Below are positions 34,801 through 37,689 of a stretch of 64,000 nt of DNA, piece after piece. The position numbers and the translations under genes are program-made. This stretch comes from Osedax fenrisi (lineage: Eukaryota; Annelida; Polychaeta; Sabellida; Siboglinidae), in NCBI GenBank assembly GCA_964019155.1, contig OZ025243.1:34259230-34323229 (forward strand), read 5' to 3'. A model generated the notes under the pieces. It did no database searches. It had not been told where the DNA came from and saw only the letters and a program-made list of their open reading frames with translations. How positions within the stretch are numbered: position 1 is the first letter of the stretch; every line of letters starts with the position of its first letter.

Positions 34801-36349
34801 TACAATTATTTATACCACGATTATTTTAGGGGGGTGGTAATAAGGGAATAGGGTCGGTATTATGCACATGTATCCGATTACCGACCCCCCTGTTTATTCT
34901 TGTAAATATAATTATATAATAAATTTAAAATAGCCACATTATTCATTGCCATAATATTACTCAAATTACAAAATTTCAAATAAATATATTTAATATTGAA
35001 TAAGTTATTACAACTAATCATTTAGGGGTCGGTAATCGGAGACTTTCCCCTATATATATAATATTTATTTTAAATTTAATTATGTATTAAATGTAATCTC
35101 TGTATTTTATTTATTGTAACCTTCAACTTTTATATGCATACATACCATGCATATATTGTGGTATTATAAACACACATATATATATTAATATAATATATTT
35201 ATATTTATTAATATTAATGCCCACACATTAAGACGACAGATTAAATACCGATTTTAAAAGTGAACTTAAGAAAGATATCAAACGTAACGCCGGAGAGAGT
35301 TCAAAGTGCAATGTATTATCACGTGATCCTAAACTATTGAGCATCGTGGACATGTTCGCTAAGGTACGCGTTACTCAATAGTCAACTAGTTACGTAATAC
35401 GTCGCACGTGTCATTAAGGTGTCATTATGTCATATGTCACATGTGTAATCTCACAATATGGAATTTCTAGAATAAATGTATTCAAATATACGTGTATGTA
35501 TATAAGCTATTAACATATTGAGACAACATTTAATTTCTTATATATATAATATATTATAGAAAATAAATTGTATATGGCTTATAATATTTTAATGTAGTTA
35601 ATTAACAAATTTCACAAATGACATCATTTTATTAGATTCATATACTTATTAGCAATTTATAATATTAAGTTATATATGTTTATATTTTGAAGTAGGGATT
35701 TTGATAAATTCGTTGAATTCAATTTAAGATTATATTAGTTATTTTAATCATAGCTATCACTAATTAAATAAAGATTCATTATATTATATAAATAATATAA
35801 AACAATATGATATTGCAGAGTGAACCACCTTCTCCTTCACCGACAAGACAACATCCTAAATCGATACAAAGACACCAGTCTGATCTCGGTATGCAAATGA
35901 AGAAACGCGTTACCTACAGCTCCCCCTGCCTAGCCGACCAAGGCAAACGGCCCTATTTCTACGACGTAATAACTAACGCCTCGACAACGATACGCCCATC
36001 GATACTTAAAAACTCCCACGCGGGCCCGTCGTACAACGAAACCACGCCCCATTCGAGGAGCCAACGCACGCCCCTTTCGGAACCTCGAAACCTTATCTCG
36101 ATCGATCGTTTAACGCATCAACCGACGCCCGCGACGGGGGCTTCCTCGAGGGGGCGTATTCAACCCAGCCTACCGGAAAGCGTCGCTCTACTGATCACCC
36201 CTTGCGTAACGCTTCCTTCCTCGGTATCGTCCTCCCAGCTGGAAACTTCTAGAACAGCCTACGGAGGAGATGAAGACGACGACGTGTTCGCCATTAATAT
36301 GAGCGCGTCAACCCAGTCTCTTCCGTCGACCGAACACTCGTTACTCTGA
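2323..36349 (+). CDS. KCNQ: KCNQ (Kv7) voltage-gated potassium channel, KCNQ1-like, 5'-partial, multi-exon
   Basis: Sixteen exons (one chosen from an alternative pair) join in frame into about 790 residues plus a stop; the N-terminal exon is outside the window. In order: S1, S2, S3, S4 with the LRGLRFFQILRMVRVDRR arginine ladder, S5, pore helix, TVGYGD selectivity filter, S6 with the FALPAG hinge, helix A with an IQ-like calmodulin site (ILIQAVWRCYAAD), a long linker, helix B (KIKYFVARRKFK), helix C (VIEQYSAGHIDML), a helix D coiled coil and a Ser/Thr/Pro-rich tail. Kv7 channels are plasma-membrane tetramers needing PIP2 and calmodulin. TTLYIGFLGLIFSS in S5, WRCYAA in helix A and GKP after helix C resemble KCNQ1 more than KCNQ2-5. 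S1 and S2 exon lengths (91 and 127 bp) equal those I recall for vertebrate KCNQ genes. The introns carry many transposons, including a complete antisense LTR element. Confidence 0.95.
2879..4195. mobile_element. Non-autonomous DNA element with about 45-bp imperfect terminal inverted repeats
   Basis: The left end (CCCAGTAAATAGAAGTCTCA onward) and the reverse complement of the right end (CCTAGTAAATTGAAGTATCA onward) align over roughly 45 bases, to CCTTCAT. Inside are repeated motifs of the form GGTTTTCAAAACTTACT and TTTTGAAA, including two nearly identical copies around 3700-3780. There is no reading frame for a transposase, and no clear target duplication. The superfamily is unknown. Confidence 0.55.
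3417..3481. repeat. 32-bp tandem duplication
   Basis: The unit ATGTACATATGTGTTCCCTT followed by ATATATAATT occurs twice back to back inside the TIR element. It looks like local slippage or unequal exchange. Confidence 0.7.
4641..4767 (+). CDS. KCNQ: KCNQ alternative exon 2a, S2 and S2-S3 loop
   Basis: 127 bp between CCCTAG and GTGAGC, phase 0 in and phase 1 out. It encodes EIMMVIWFILEFGVRIWAAG, then the basic loop CRSCYQGSFGRLKFIRRPF. Counting from the first Glu, residues 1, 8 and 11 (E, F, E) correspond to E160, F167 and E170 of human KCNQ1, so the charge transfer centre is intact. It is one of two tandem alternatives; the other lies 341 bp downstream. Confidence 0.93.
4768..5108 (+). promoter_or_regulatory. 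Intron between alternative exons 2a and 2b with potential RNA stems
   Basis: This 341-bp intron has a hairpin with perfect 9-bp arms (TTCGAAGGT 5022-5030, ACCTTCGAA 5049-5057). A competing pairing is possible between GAGGTCA (5035-5041) and TGACCTC (5082-5088), or CACGAC (5045-5050) and GTCGTG (5078-5083). These sit 20-85 bases upstream of the exon 2b acceptor. A role in exon choice is inference only. Confidence 0.4.
5109..5235 (+). CDS. KCNQ: KCNQ alternative exon 2b, S2 and S2-S3 loop
   Basis: 127 bp between CAACGCAG and GTACGC, with the same phases as exon 2a. It encodes ESIMALLSAVEYALRVWSAG, then CRFRYQGIKGRLRFCRRPL. The two acidic residues (positions 1 and 11) are kept, but position 8, the charge transfer centre phenylalanine, is serine. 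The loop gains basic residues relative to exon 2a. Using both exons (254 bp) or neither breaks the frame, so the pair must be mutually exclusive. Confidence 0.92.
5236..6107. other. KCNQ intron, GC-richer structured 5' part
   Basis: The first 200 bases are GC-richer than other introns and hold inverted repeats, for example TCGCGAGA (5332-5339) with TCTCGCGA (about 5375-5382), and several CGGCCG palindromes. A (TA)n tract lies near 5717-5738. No further exon is seen. Confidence 0.5.
6108..6217 (+). CDS. KCNQ: KCNQ exon, S3 and S4
   Basis: 110 bp from CACACAG to GTTTAC. The split Asp codon is completed from the preceding exon, then VVVITASVTIICLGSSGQMF (S3 and S3-S4 loop) and ATSALRGLRFFQILRM (S4). 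The R-R-Q-R spacing is that of KCNQ1. The position equivalent to KCNQ1 H240, encoded at the start of the next exon, is Arg. Together with the first 66 bp of the next exon it equals the 176 bp I recall for vertebrate exon 4, so that exon is split here. Confidence 0.93.
6218..7890. other. KCNQ intron, AT-rich, no gene
   Basis: The sequence contains long (TA)n tracts at about 6700-6734 and 6853-6901 and a 30-bp tandem duplication near 7138-7200. No coding exon or complete element was seen. Confidence 0.55.
7900..9250 (+). mobile_element. Degraded non-LTR retrotransposon (CR1/Jockey-like reverse transcriptase)
   Basis: Conceptual reading shows reverse transcriptase blocks in order, with several frame breaks: FQSAFRKGHSTETAFLRITD near 8488, a decayed LDLSAAFDTIDH block (LLSAFYTLDH) near 8605, GIPQGSVLGSSLFSIYIQPI near 8739-8800, then a decayed active-site region (FFANDI). 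Upstream text to about 7900 and downstream text to about 9250 is compatible with the same element but is less certain. It is a dead copy in a KCNQ intron. Confidence 0.8.
9409..9593 (-). mobile_element. tRNA-derived SINE, copy 1 (truncated, diverged)
   Basis: It shares CTCTCATGTTAAGGCATCCA and the tRNA-like tail (CTTAGCCACTGAGCCACA as read on plus) with copies at 37201, 49882 and 56769. The minus strand carries the A box (TGGCTCAGTGG); the B box is decayed. Confidence 0.75.
9596..9630. repeat. (TA)n microsatellite
   Basis: A pure TA run directly next to the tRNA-like head of SINE copy 1. Confidence 0.9.
10062..10256 (+). CDS. KCNQ: KCNQ exon, S4-S5 linker, S5 and pore helix
   Basis: 195 bp, 65 codons, phase 0 at both ends, between CTCACAG and GTTAGT. 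It encodes VRVDRRGGSWKLLGSVVWAH (S4-S5 linker), RQELFTTLYIGFLGLIFSSF (S5), then LAEKD and the turret to ADALWWGV of the pore helix. The S5 residue that is the retigabine-site tryptophan in KCNQ2-5 (ITAWYIGFL) is Leu here (FTTLYIGFL), as in KCNQ1. Confidence 0.96.
10739..10870. repeat. (ATC)n trinucleotide tract
   Basis: About 130 bp of CATCATCAT with scattered CGTCAT and CACCAT variants, ending 23 bases before the pore exon acceptor. The minus-strand frame it creates is poly-Met and is not a gene. Confidence 0.95.
10894..11004 (+). CDS. KCNQ: KCNQ exon, selectivity filter and S6
   Basis: 111 bp, 37 codons, phase 0 both ends, between TACTAG and GTTAGT. It encodes ITLCTVGYGD, the K+ selectivity filter, and S6 (LIAAFCAVLGISFFALPA). 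Family members usually read T-I-G-Y-G-D with Thr or a similar residue where Cys precedes TVGYGD here. Confidence 0.96.
11375..11463. repeat. (CA)-rich simple repeat upstream of an acceptor
   Basis: ACACACATACA-type repeat ending about 26 bases before the helix A exon acceptor. Confidence 0.85.
11490..11674 (+). CDS. KCNQ: KCNQ exon, end of S6 and calmodulin-binding helix A
   Basis: 185 bp from CATCTAG to GTTAGT, phase 0 in and phase 2 out. It encodes GILGSGFALKVQQQQRQKHL, RRRVPAAILIQAVWRCYAAD and TWKRHMFAKRSPS. Helix A with the IQ-like motif binds calmodulin in this family. The QQQQRQKH and WRCYAA matches favour KCNQ1. Confidence 0.95.
11823..11884. repeat. (TA)n microsatellite
   Basis: A long TA run in the KCNQ intron after the helix A exon. 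Confidence 0.9.
12298..12525 (+). CDS. KCNQ: KCNQ exon, helix A-B linker (3' end approximate)
   Basis: The acceptor CGGACAG fits the phase of the preceding exon. The reading frame starts TQSTTPSNGQRSRAQAWSKV, continues RDVFKRSFAISSDDDD and then a Gly/Ala-rich stretch. The donor chosen (AC then GTACTG) is the one whose phase fits the next exon; other GT sites exist, so the end is approximate. The linker is poorly conserved in Kv7 channels, so support is phase and composition only. Confidence 0.6.
12834..12896 (+). CDS. KCNQ: KCNQ exon, helix A-B linker
   Basis: 63 bp ending at GTTAGT. It encodes EKFRHNSSFMSRLSSKRRGD, a basic Ser-rich linker segment. Start and end phases fit its neighbours. 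Confidence 0.65.
13229..13360 (+). CDS. KCNQ: KCNQ exon, helix A-B linker
   Basis: 132 bp between ATTAATTAG and GTATTT. It encodes SSNGSWGSATASVLLCNSAL and ends TDTDSAENID, leaving two bases of a split codon. It stands out as a GC-richer island in AT-rich intron. Confidence 0.72.
14262..15171. mobile_element. MITE with GGGGAAAGT ends and TA target site (family of 54017-54772)
   Basis: The ends are TA-GGGGAAAGTAACC and GATTACTTTCCCC-TA. Internal copies of a TCCGTATT/GGACAC motif occur near both ends (about 14440-14490 and 14765-15160). A diverged inverted copy lies at 54017-54772. No transposase frame. TA duplication suggests Tc1/mariner-type mobilisation. Confidence 0.75.
15211..15664. mobile_element. 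MITE with 7-bp target duplication, copy 1
   Basis: 454 bp with terminal inverted repeats CAAAGATTTTGCGAAGCAAA and the complement of TTTCCTTCGGAAAATCTTTG. AGTCTAG flanks both ends (15204-15210 and 15665-15671). Copy 2 is at 37909-38373 in opposite orientation. The short frame inside (ending SALFAYNNVFIALLNYMQYK) is shared by both copies and has no recognised family. Confidence 0.8.
15740..16332. mobile_element. MITE with GGGGAGGGAAG ends and TA target site
   Basis: The left end GGGGAGGGAAGGGGGTAGTA and right end CTACCCACTTCCCTCCCC are inverted repeats inside TA. GGCCACTAC motifs recur near both ends (about 15770 and 16105, 16310). It lies 69 bp from the 7-bp-duplication MITE. Confidence 0.75.
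16386..16422. repeat. (TA)n microsatellite
   Basis: Pure TA run just past the MITE. Confidence 0.9.
16423..18498. other. KCNQ intron, no gene seen
   Basis: AT-rich sequence with a long (TA)n tract at about 17359-17419. A TAGGGGAGAATAGGG sequence at about 18110 resembles the left end of a GGGG-type MITE, but no matching right end was found. Confidence 0.5.
18499..18955. mobile_element. Truncated copy of the GGGGAAA MITE at 34098-35050
   Basis: It begins TA-GGGGAAAGTCTCCGATTA and matches the reverse complement of 35050 back to about 34600. Similarity is lost at the (TA)n tract at 18955-18990, so the other end is missing. Confidence 0.75.
18991..21173. other. KCNQ intron, no gene seen; one near-perfect palindrome
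   Basis: AT-rich, without coding islands. A 42-base near-perfect palindrome built on CTCATATTATGTATACATG lies at about 20415-20456. Confidence 0.5.
21174..21386 (-). other. Unrecognised 70-codon reading frame
   Basis: A non-repetitive, GC-richer minus-strand frame starts WMNETSEIGDSISNALRNLL and ends at a stop after HFFLPE. It has no repeats, no signal and no family I recognise. It lies in a KCNQ intron and could be a transposon remnant. A real gene is not supported. Confidence 0.25.
21544..21623 (+). CDS. KCNQ: KCNQ exon, linker before helix B
   Basis: 80 bp between GGTTACAG and GTTACT. It encodes VSMTSEYQRDNTLCYTIKKS then EYRDMD. It was searched for because the exons before (13360) and after (22289) have incompatible phases. 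This one accepts two bases and leaves one, restoring the frame exactly. Its sequence is not conserved enough to confirm by family. Confidence 0.68.
22289..22402 (+). CDS. KCNQ: KCNQ exon, calmodulin-binding helix B
   Basis: 114 bp between AACAATAG and GTAAAT. It encodes ELYCEFPERVTQLTETHRHA then IRSLRKIKYFVARRKFK. The L-x-E-x-H-R ... YFVA-x-x-KF pattern is that of KCNQ1 helix B, a calmodulin and PIP2 contact region. Confidence 0.93.
22547..22709. mobile_element. Short hAT-like MITE
   Basis: About 160 bp with ends CAGGGGCGCTGGAAC and GTTGCAGCGCCCCCTAG, an inverted repeat typical in style of hAT ends. The interior is G-rich (AGTGGGGGTGGGGACC, GGAGGGGGGCATGCCC). It sits 145 bp after the helix B exon. 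No convincing 8-bp duplication. Confidence 0.6.
23366..24402 (-). mobile_element. Internally deleted pogo/Tigger-like DNA transposon
   Basis: 1037 bp with TA on both sides. The ends CAGTCAAAGCTCGATAACTC and (complement of right end) CAGTAGAAGCTCGGTAACTC match with few differences. TTGAGTTATCGG is repeated several times near both ends. It retains the first part of a transposase on the minus strand (23622-23780). Confidence 0.85.
23622..23780 (-). pseudogene. Truncated pogo-like transposase, N-terminal psq/CENP-B helix-turn-helix
   Basis: 52 codons from ATG at 23780 to TAA at 23622: starts MSVKRKSTSISINDKLESII, then KGESRKSVAKRLDVSVSTIA and GWFKNKDAL. This is the psq-type DNA-binding domain at the start of pogo and CENP-B proteins. 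The usual second helix-turn-helix and DDE catalytic domain (several hundred residues) are absent. The intact short frame could in principle make a DNA-binding peptide. Confidence 0.8.
24695..24772. repeat. Self-complementary GTACAC/TGTACA repeat, left of exon
   Basis: Irregular tandem of TGTACACTGTACAGTGTACA units ending 63 bases before the helix C exon. A matching block lies just after the exon (24948-25014). Both are self-complementary and complementary to each other. Confidence 0.85.
24836..24929 (+). CDS. KCNQ: KCNQ exon, start of assembly domain (helix C)
   Basis: 94 bp between CCTACAG and GTTAGC. It encodes AFRPYDVKDVIEQYSAGHID then MLSRIKNIQC. PYDVKDVIEQYSAGH is a nearly invariant Kv7 signature; helix C forms part of the subunit assembly region. 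Confidence 0.95.
24948..25014. repeat. Self-complementary GTACAC/TGTACA repeat, right of exon
   Basis: Starts 18 bases after the helix C exon donor: units such as GTACACTGTACACTGTGTAC and TGTATACATTGTACAC. See the matching left block at 24695-24772. Confidence 0.85.
25329..25794. mobile_element. Non-autonomous pogo-like MITE
   Basis: The left end AGTCAACTTTCGGTAAGTCG and the complement of the right end CAGTCAACTCCCGTCGGGAG share the Tigger-like start, with GATAAGTCGGA repeated throughout. Flanking TA is clear on the left only. No transposase frame. Confidence 0.7.
25797..25845. repeat. (TA)n microsatellite
   Basis: A 49-base TA run directly next to the pogo-like MITE. Confidence 0.9.
26283..26379 (+). 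CDS. KCNQ: KCNQ exon, link from helix C to helix D
   Basis: 97 bp between CACAG and GTACCG. It encodes FDQILGKPGSKKTDAYESKI then CLASRVVKVERQ, joining in frame after NIQC-R. DQILGKP matches the end of helix C in the family, and RVVKVERQ begins the helix D coiled coil. Confidence 0.92.
26650..26800 (+). mobile_element. Degraded non-LTR reverse transcriptase fragment
   Basis: GVPLDSVLGPLLLN near 26670 is a decayed GVPQGSVLGPLLF block, followed near 26755 by INYSLTT/FANDKNI, a decayed active-site block in another frame. The limits of the element in the AT-rich surroundings are not visible. Confidence 0.55.
27810..28018. repeat. Foldback (inverted-repeat) element, about 40-bp arms
   Basis: AATATTTTAAAATTCTGAAT ... 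AGAAGTTATTACTTTT on the left is mirrored by AAAAATAATAACTTCTTTCG ... TTTAAAAATATT on the right, around a 120-bp centre. Probably a short MITE. Confidence 0.7.
28334..28657 (-). repeat. 3' LTR of the gypsy element
   Basis: 324 bp, TG...CA ends, the same length as the other LTR and differing at one position by eye. Confidence 0.95.
28705..28774 (-). repeat. Extra partial copy of the LTR edge
   Basis: ACAAGTGAAGTGTTTATCAC through TTATATTACA repeats the inner edge of the 3' LTR (28598-28657), with a small insertion (TTTTGTTACA). The adjoining segment with the polypurine-like tract (CCCTTATACCAAATTTTTAA) is also present twice, after 28657 and after 28774. Confidence 0.85.
28838..29065 (-). pseudogene. 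Integrase C-terminal tail, out of frame with gag-pol
   Basis: In the reading frame next to the end of the main polyprotein, the sequence continues the usual integrase tail: DVYIKYMDRMGTVIQFDDNN, then RRNRIDLVPVEK to a stop at 28838. The main frame stops at 29058 next to a run of A, so a one-base shift separates the two. It could be a mutation, a sequencing error or programmed frameshifting. Confidence 0.7.
29058..32630 (-). CDS. Gag-pol polyprotein of the gypsy element
   Basis: 1190 codons in one frame. An N-terminal gag-like region is followed by a CCHC zinc knuckle (CNICNKLGHWAKCC, about residue 250), an aspartic protease (FKIDTGASVSVM), reverse transcriptase (FSKLDANSGFWQIPL, LPFGLTSAPEIF, VHVDDVLV), RNase H (TTDASDHGIGAIL, YATIEKEALG) and integrase with the HHCC zinc finger (HIGHLG ... 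CINCN) and DDE residues (VVDYYSRY, SDNGTQYSS, GVAERAIQTLKQ). The order protease-RT-RNase H-integrase places it in Ty3/gypsy. All visible catalytic residues are present. The frame ends early relative to the integrase tail (see 28838-29065). Apart from that the polyprotein looks intact. Confidence 0.95.
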   Translation of the reverse strand: MSECRIPEILIVDKIRGAEIYKRWIQSYEIYENARELENKSEKSQVGIFLNTIGSDGVDIYNSFEDETIEVMIDEKKTKSSGKKNLEWIKEKFKAYFIPKRNLTYERYVFFKRDQFESENIECYYAELRKLAMTCEFKDLKDSLIKDRIIIGMIDNNLRQRFLQEVKGKEITAEEVVQATKIKETSNNQMQKINNKEYENIDYINKKINKYKNNETYNKPSQKFNKKKCGRCDRIHEPRSCKAFNTKCNICNKLGHWAKCCKSRSDNYNQRTYETNEICCSKIDENFIFLGEIKTNIEQNKWIKDLTVNCEQFEKVIKFKIDTGASVSVMPYNKLLPILKKTNIILRGPNNTEINAKGYLEALITYKGKTIKEDIFILEKQMTGLLSRKASIELDIVKLVDALDCQLDPKLFDGLGSINRKYKIEIKEGIKPYSINVPRPVPVHQQTEVQNELQKMIELGVIEEACGPTEWCSPMVIAKKGNGKIRICTDLTKLNAAVKREIHPMATVEGSLSKIKGNIFSKLDANSGFWQIPLEKKCWALTTFLTPWGRYYYKKLPFGLTSAPEIFCKEISKILKDCKGLIVHVDDVLVIGMDADEHDRNLKTVLNKIVESGLTLNKNKCVFRKEEVDFLGFKITSKGIKAGQKVQGIIDIPTPTSVKSVRSFLGMINQFSRFNPNISEYSAPLRELLRKDCSWIWDTKQEESFRILKEELQNTKTLSYFDVNKKTILTTDASDHGIGAILTQEDENGNRKMIGAASRSLSDTEKRYATIEKEALGVVWALERFNYYIVGAPIYVETDHKPLITLLGSKEIEKVPIRIQRYRIRLMRYAVNMKYIPGKNNIIADTLSRYPSKDTGCDLLEIETEEMASSVFVSGESCKIQSIIKAQNNDPEITWLKKKNIEGWTKSDLKHNLGRKYYNSQQYLSTIQGCLTYQNRAIIPVSMRKEMLRNIHIGHLGITKCLERAKKSVFWFGISNDIDKEIRECINCNINARTQREPVKIVPVPSKAWETVGSDLFQFKQQKYIIVVDYYSRYIETMLLKDMRSITIISSLKSIFARHGIPENMISDNGTQYSSEEFKEFSKTYKFKHLTSSPKYPKGNGVAERAIQTLKQIMEKSEDPYLGLLSYRNTPLSFGRSPAELLMNRRLNTTLPDLLNQNMMLEKDHVEFKKKVMEKKLKEKQYSDNKLSKN
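33037..33054 (-). promoter_or_regulatory. Primer-binding site of the gypsy element
   Basis: On the minus strand, TGGTGACGGCGGTTGTTC begins directly at the LTR edge; TGG is complementary to the CCA end of a tRNA. The tRNA was not identified. Confidence 0.65.
33055..33378 (-). repeat. 5' LTR of the gypsy element
   Basis: 324 bp, TG...CA ends, next to the primer-binding site on its inner side and GTTAT on its outer side. Confidence 0.95.
33847..33931 (+). CDS. KCNQ: KCNQ exon, helix D coiled coil (tetramerisation)
   Basis: 85 bp between CTATAG and GTAGTA. It encodes IEDVCSKLDLIIELQQESKR then IARGTTLK. With the preceding VVKVERQ it forms the heptad pattern of the Kv7 helix D tetramer coiled coil. 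Confidence 0.9.
34098..35050. mobile_element. Full-length GGGGAAA-type MITE with subterminal CCGACCCC repeats
   Basis: 953 bp between TA dinucleotides, with ends GGGGAAATCCCCGATTACCG and CGGTAATCGGAGACTTTCCCC. ACCGACCCC occurs repeatedly in both subterminal regions and in the middle (about 34115, 34133, 34474, 34496, 34850, 34880, 35025). A truncated inverted copy is at 18499. No transposase. Confidence 0.85.
35233..35363 (+). CDS. KCNQ: KCNQ exon, C-terminal region after helix D
   Basis: 131 bp from CATTAAG to GTACGC. It encodes DRLNTDFKSELKKDIKRNAG and ends PKLLSIVDMFAK. A nearer AG (35239) would give an immediate stop, which decided the acceptor. It completes the split Asp codon and ends in phase 0. 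Confidence 0.78.
35819..36349 (+). CDS. KCNQ: KCNQ terminal exon, Ser/Thr/Pro-rich tail
   Basis: 531 bp from TATTGCAG to TGA. It encodes SEPPSPSPTRQHPKSIQRHQ at the start and ends MSASTQSLPSTEHSLL. GC-rich relative to its surroundings. Many SP, TP and RxxS sites could be phosphorylated (inference). An upstream in-frame ATG exists, but phase and acceptor agree with splicing. Confidence 0.88.
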   Translation, partial: SEPPSPSPTRQHPKSIQRHQSDLGMQMKKRVTYSSPCLADQGKRPYFYDVITNASTTIRPSILKNSHAGPSYNETTPHSRSQRTPLSEPRNLISIDRLTHQPTPATGASSRGRIQPSLPESVALLITPCVTLPSSVSSSQLETSRTAYGGDEDDDVFAINMSASTQSLPSTEHSLL

Positions 36350-36477
36350 CCTCTGACCTTTGCACGAACGCACGCACGAGCGCGCGCGCATAACTATACG
36401 ACGCACGCATGTTCGTCTCGTAAACTCGATAATCGGTATCGAGGAATTCCGCCTGTATGACGAGACGGGCGAATGAG

Positions 36478-36483
36478 AATAAA
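36478..36483 (+). promoter_or_regulatory. Candidate polyadenylation signal of KCNQ
   Basis: AATAAA 129 bases after the stop codon; another lies near 36585. In AT-rich DNA such matches are frequent. Confidence 0.5.
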
Positions 36484-37200
36484 CAGGTGGGTGCGGGTTA
36501 GGGGCCTGGACGGAACATAAGTGGGGAGCTATATTTTAGGTCAGCTTTTTAACTGAGTGATATGTATTCAATTTAAATGAAATATAATAAAGTTTACCAT
36601 GCTAAACGTTAAATTCTTAACTTATTGTACATATTTATATATAAATATATATATATATTAGGATATATTTTAAATTAAACAATTAAATCTACGATATGAA
36701 ATCCATTTATTATATAATATATCATGTATATGATGTTAATAAAATTATTAAGAATTCATCAATTTTATTAAACTTGTATAAATTCCTCACCATTATATTA
36801 TAGTGTAGTATATATATACCATTTGGCATTCTTTACTTTGCATTTATGATTCCAATCGTATACGCTGTGATAATAAATATTAATATAGTAAGTAACAATA
36901 TATATATATATTATATAGAGTATATATACTATTCTTTAGAAATATATATATATATATTAGGTATATACCTATATATATATATATTAGGTATATACCTAAT
37001 AAACCATACTAAATCATCTAAATAAAATAAACTAAATTAGTTATAAAATAATACGTGTACACATTATTATAATATTGGTTAGTTACACTAACTAAGTATA
37101 CATTAATAACTTAATAAAATATAATAAAATAAAATAATGCATAATAAAATATACTGAAATTAAATATTTTATGTAGGAAAAATTAGTAATATTAAAACCG
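36484..37200. other. Tail-to-tail spacer between KCNQ and gene B
   Basis: No gene seen. It contains TA-rich repeats near 36899-36998, with TTAGGTATATACCTA twice. Confidence 0.5.
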
Positions 37201-37378
37201 CTCTCATATTAAGGTATCGATGGTTTAATGATAGCCAATCATTTATGTATACACAATTATATAAGATCAATTCAAAATATTATTTTAAGACCTATTTTAA
37301 TGGTTCGGAAGAGTCTCGAATTCACATCATACTGCGTGTTTACCTGACGCCTTAGCCAACTTAGCCACGCAGGCAGTC
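37201..37378 (-). mobile_element. tRNA-derived SINE, copy 2 (truncated)
   Basis: It aligns with SINE copy 3: CTCTCATATTAAGGTATCGA ... CTTAGCCAACTTAGCCACGC as read on plus. It lies 74 bp downstream of the gene B stop codon. Confidence 0.8.
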
Positions 37379-37452
37379 TATATATAACATATGCATATAT
37401 ATCTTTAGAATTCAAATATTTGTATTGAATAAGATACAATTATAGAAACCTA

Positions 37453-37689
37453 TTATCGGGAAGTTACTTTAGAAGACTTTTTCGAAGGACACGGTTTCTT
37501 GTCCATCTCCAGGAATGAGATCGGAGACTGAAGCATCGAAGTAACGTTGTCATCCGATAGTTTTGTGTAGAAATAAACATTTACCGAATTCAATAATAAG
37601 ATGAACAGAACGGTGTACAAGAATATCAGGGACTTGTAATAGATGAGAGTATCTTGTCCGAATAGCAACGCCAACAGAAGACAATAGAT
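37453..37689 (-). CDS. Gene B terminal exon
   Basis: 237 bp, acceptor AACAACAG. Encodes IYCLLLALLFGQ, a second hydrophobic helix (LIFLYTVLFILLLNSVNVYF) and a basic tail ending KVTSR before TAA. Confidence 0.85.
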   Translation of the reverse strand: MYCLLLALLFGQDTLIYYKSLIFLYTVLFILLLNSVNVYFYTKLSDDNVTSMLQSPISFLEMDKKPCPSKKSSKVTSR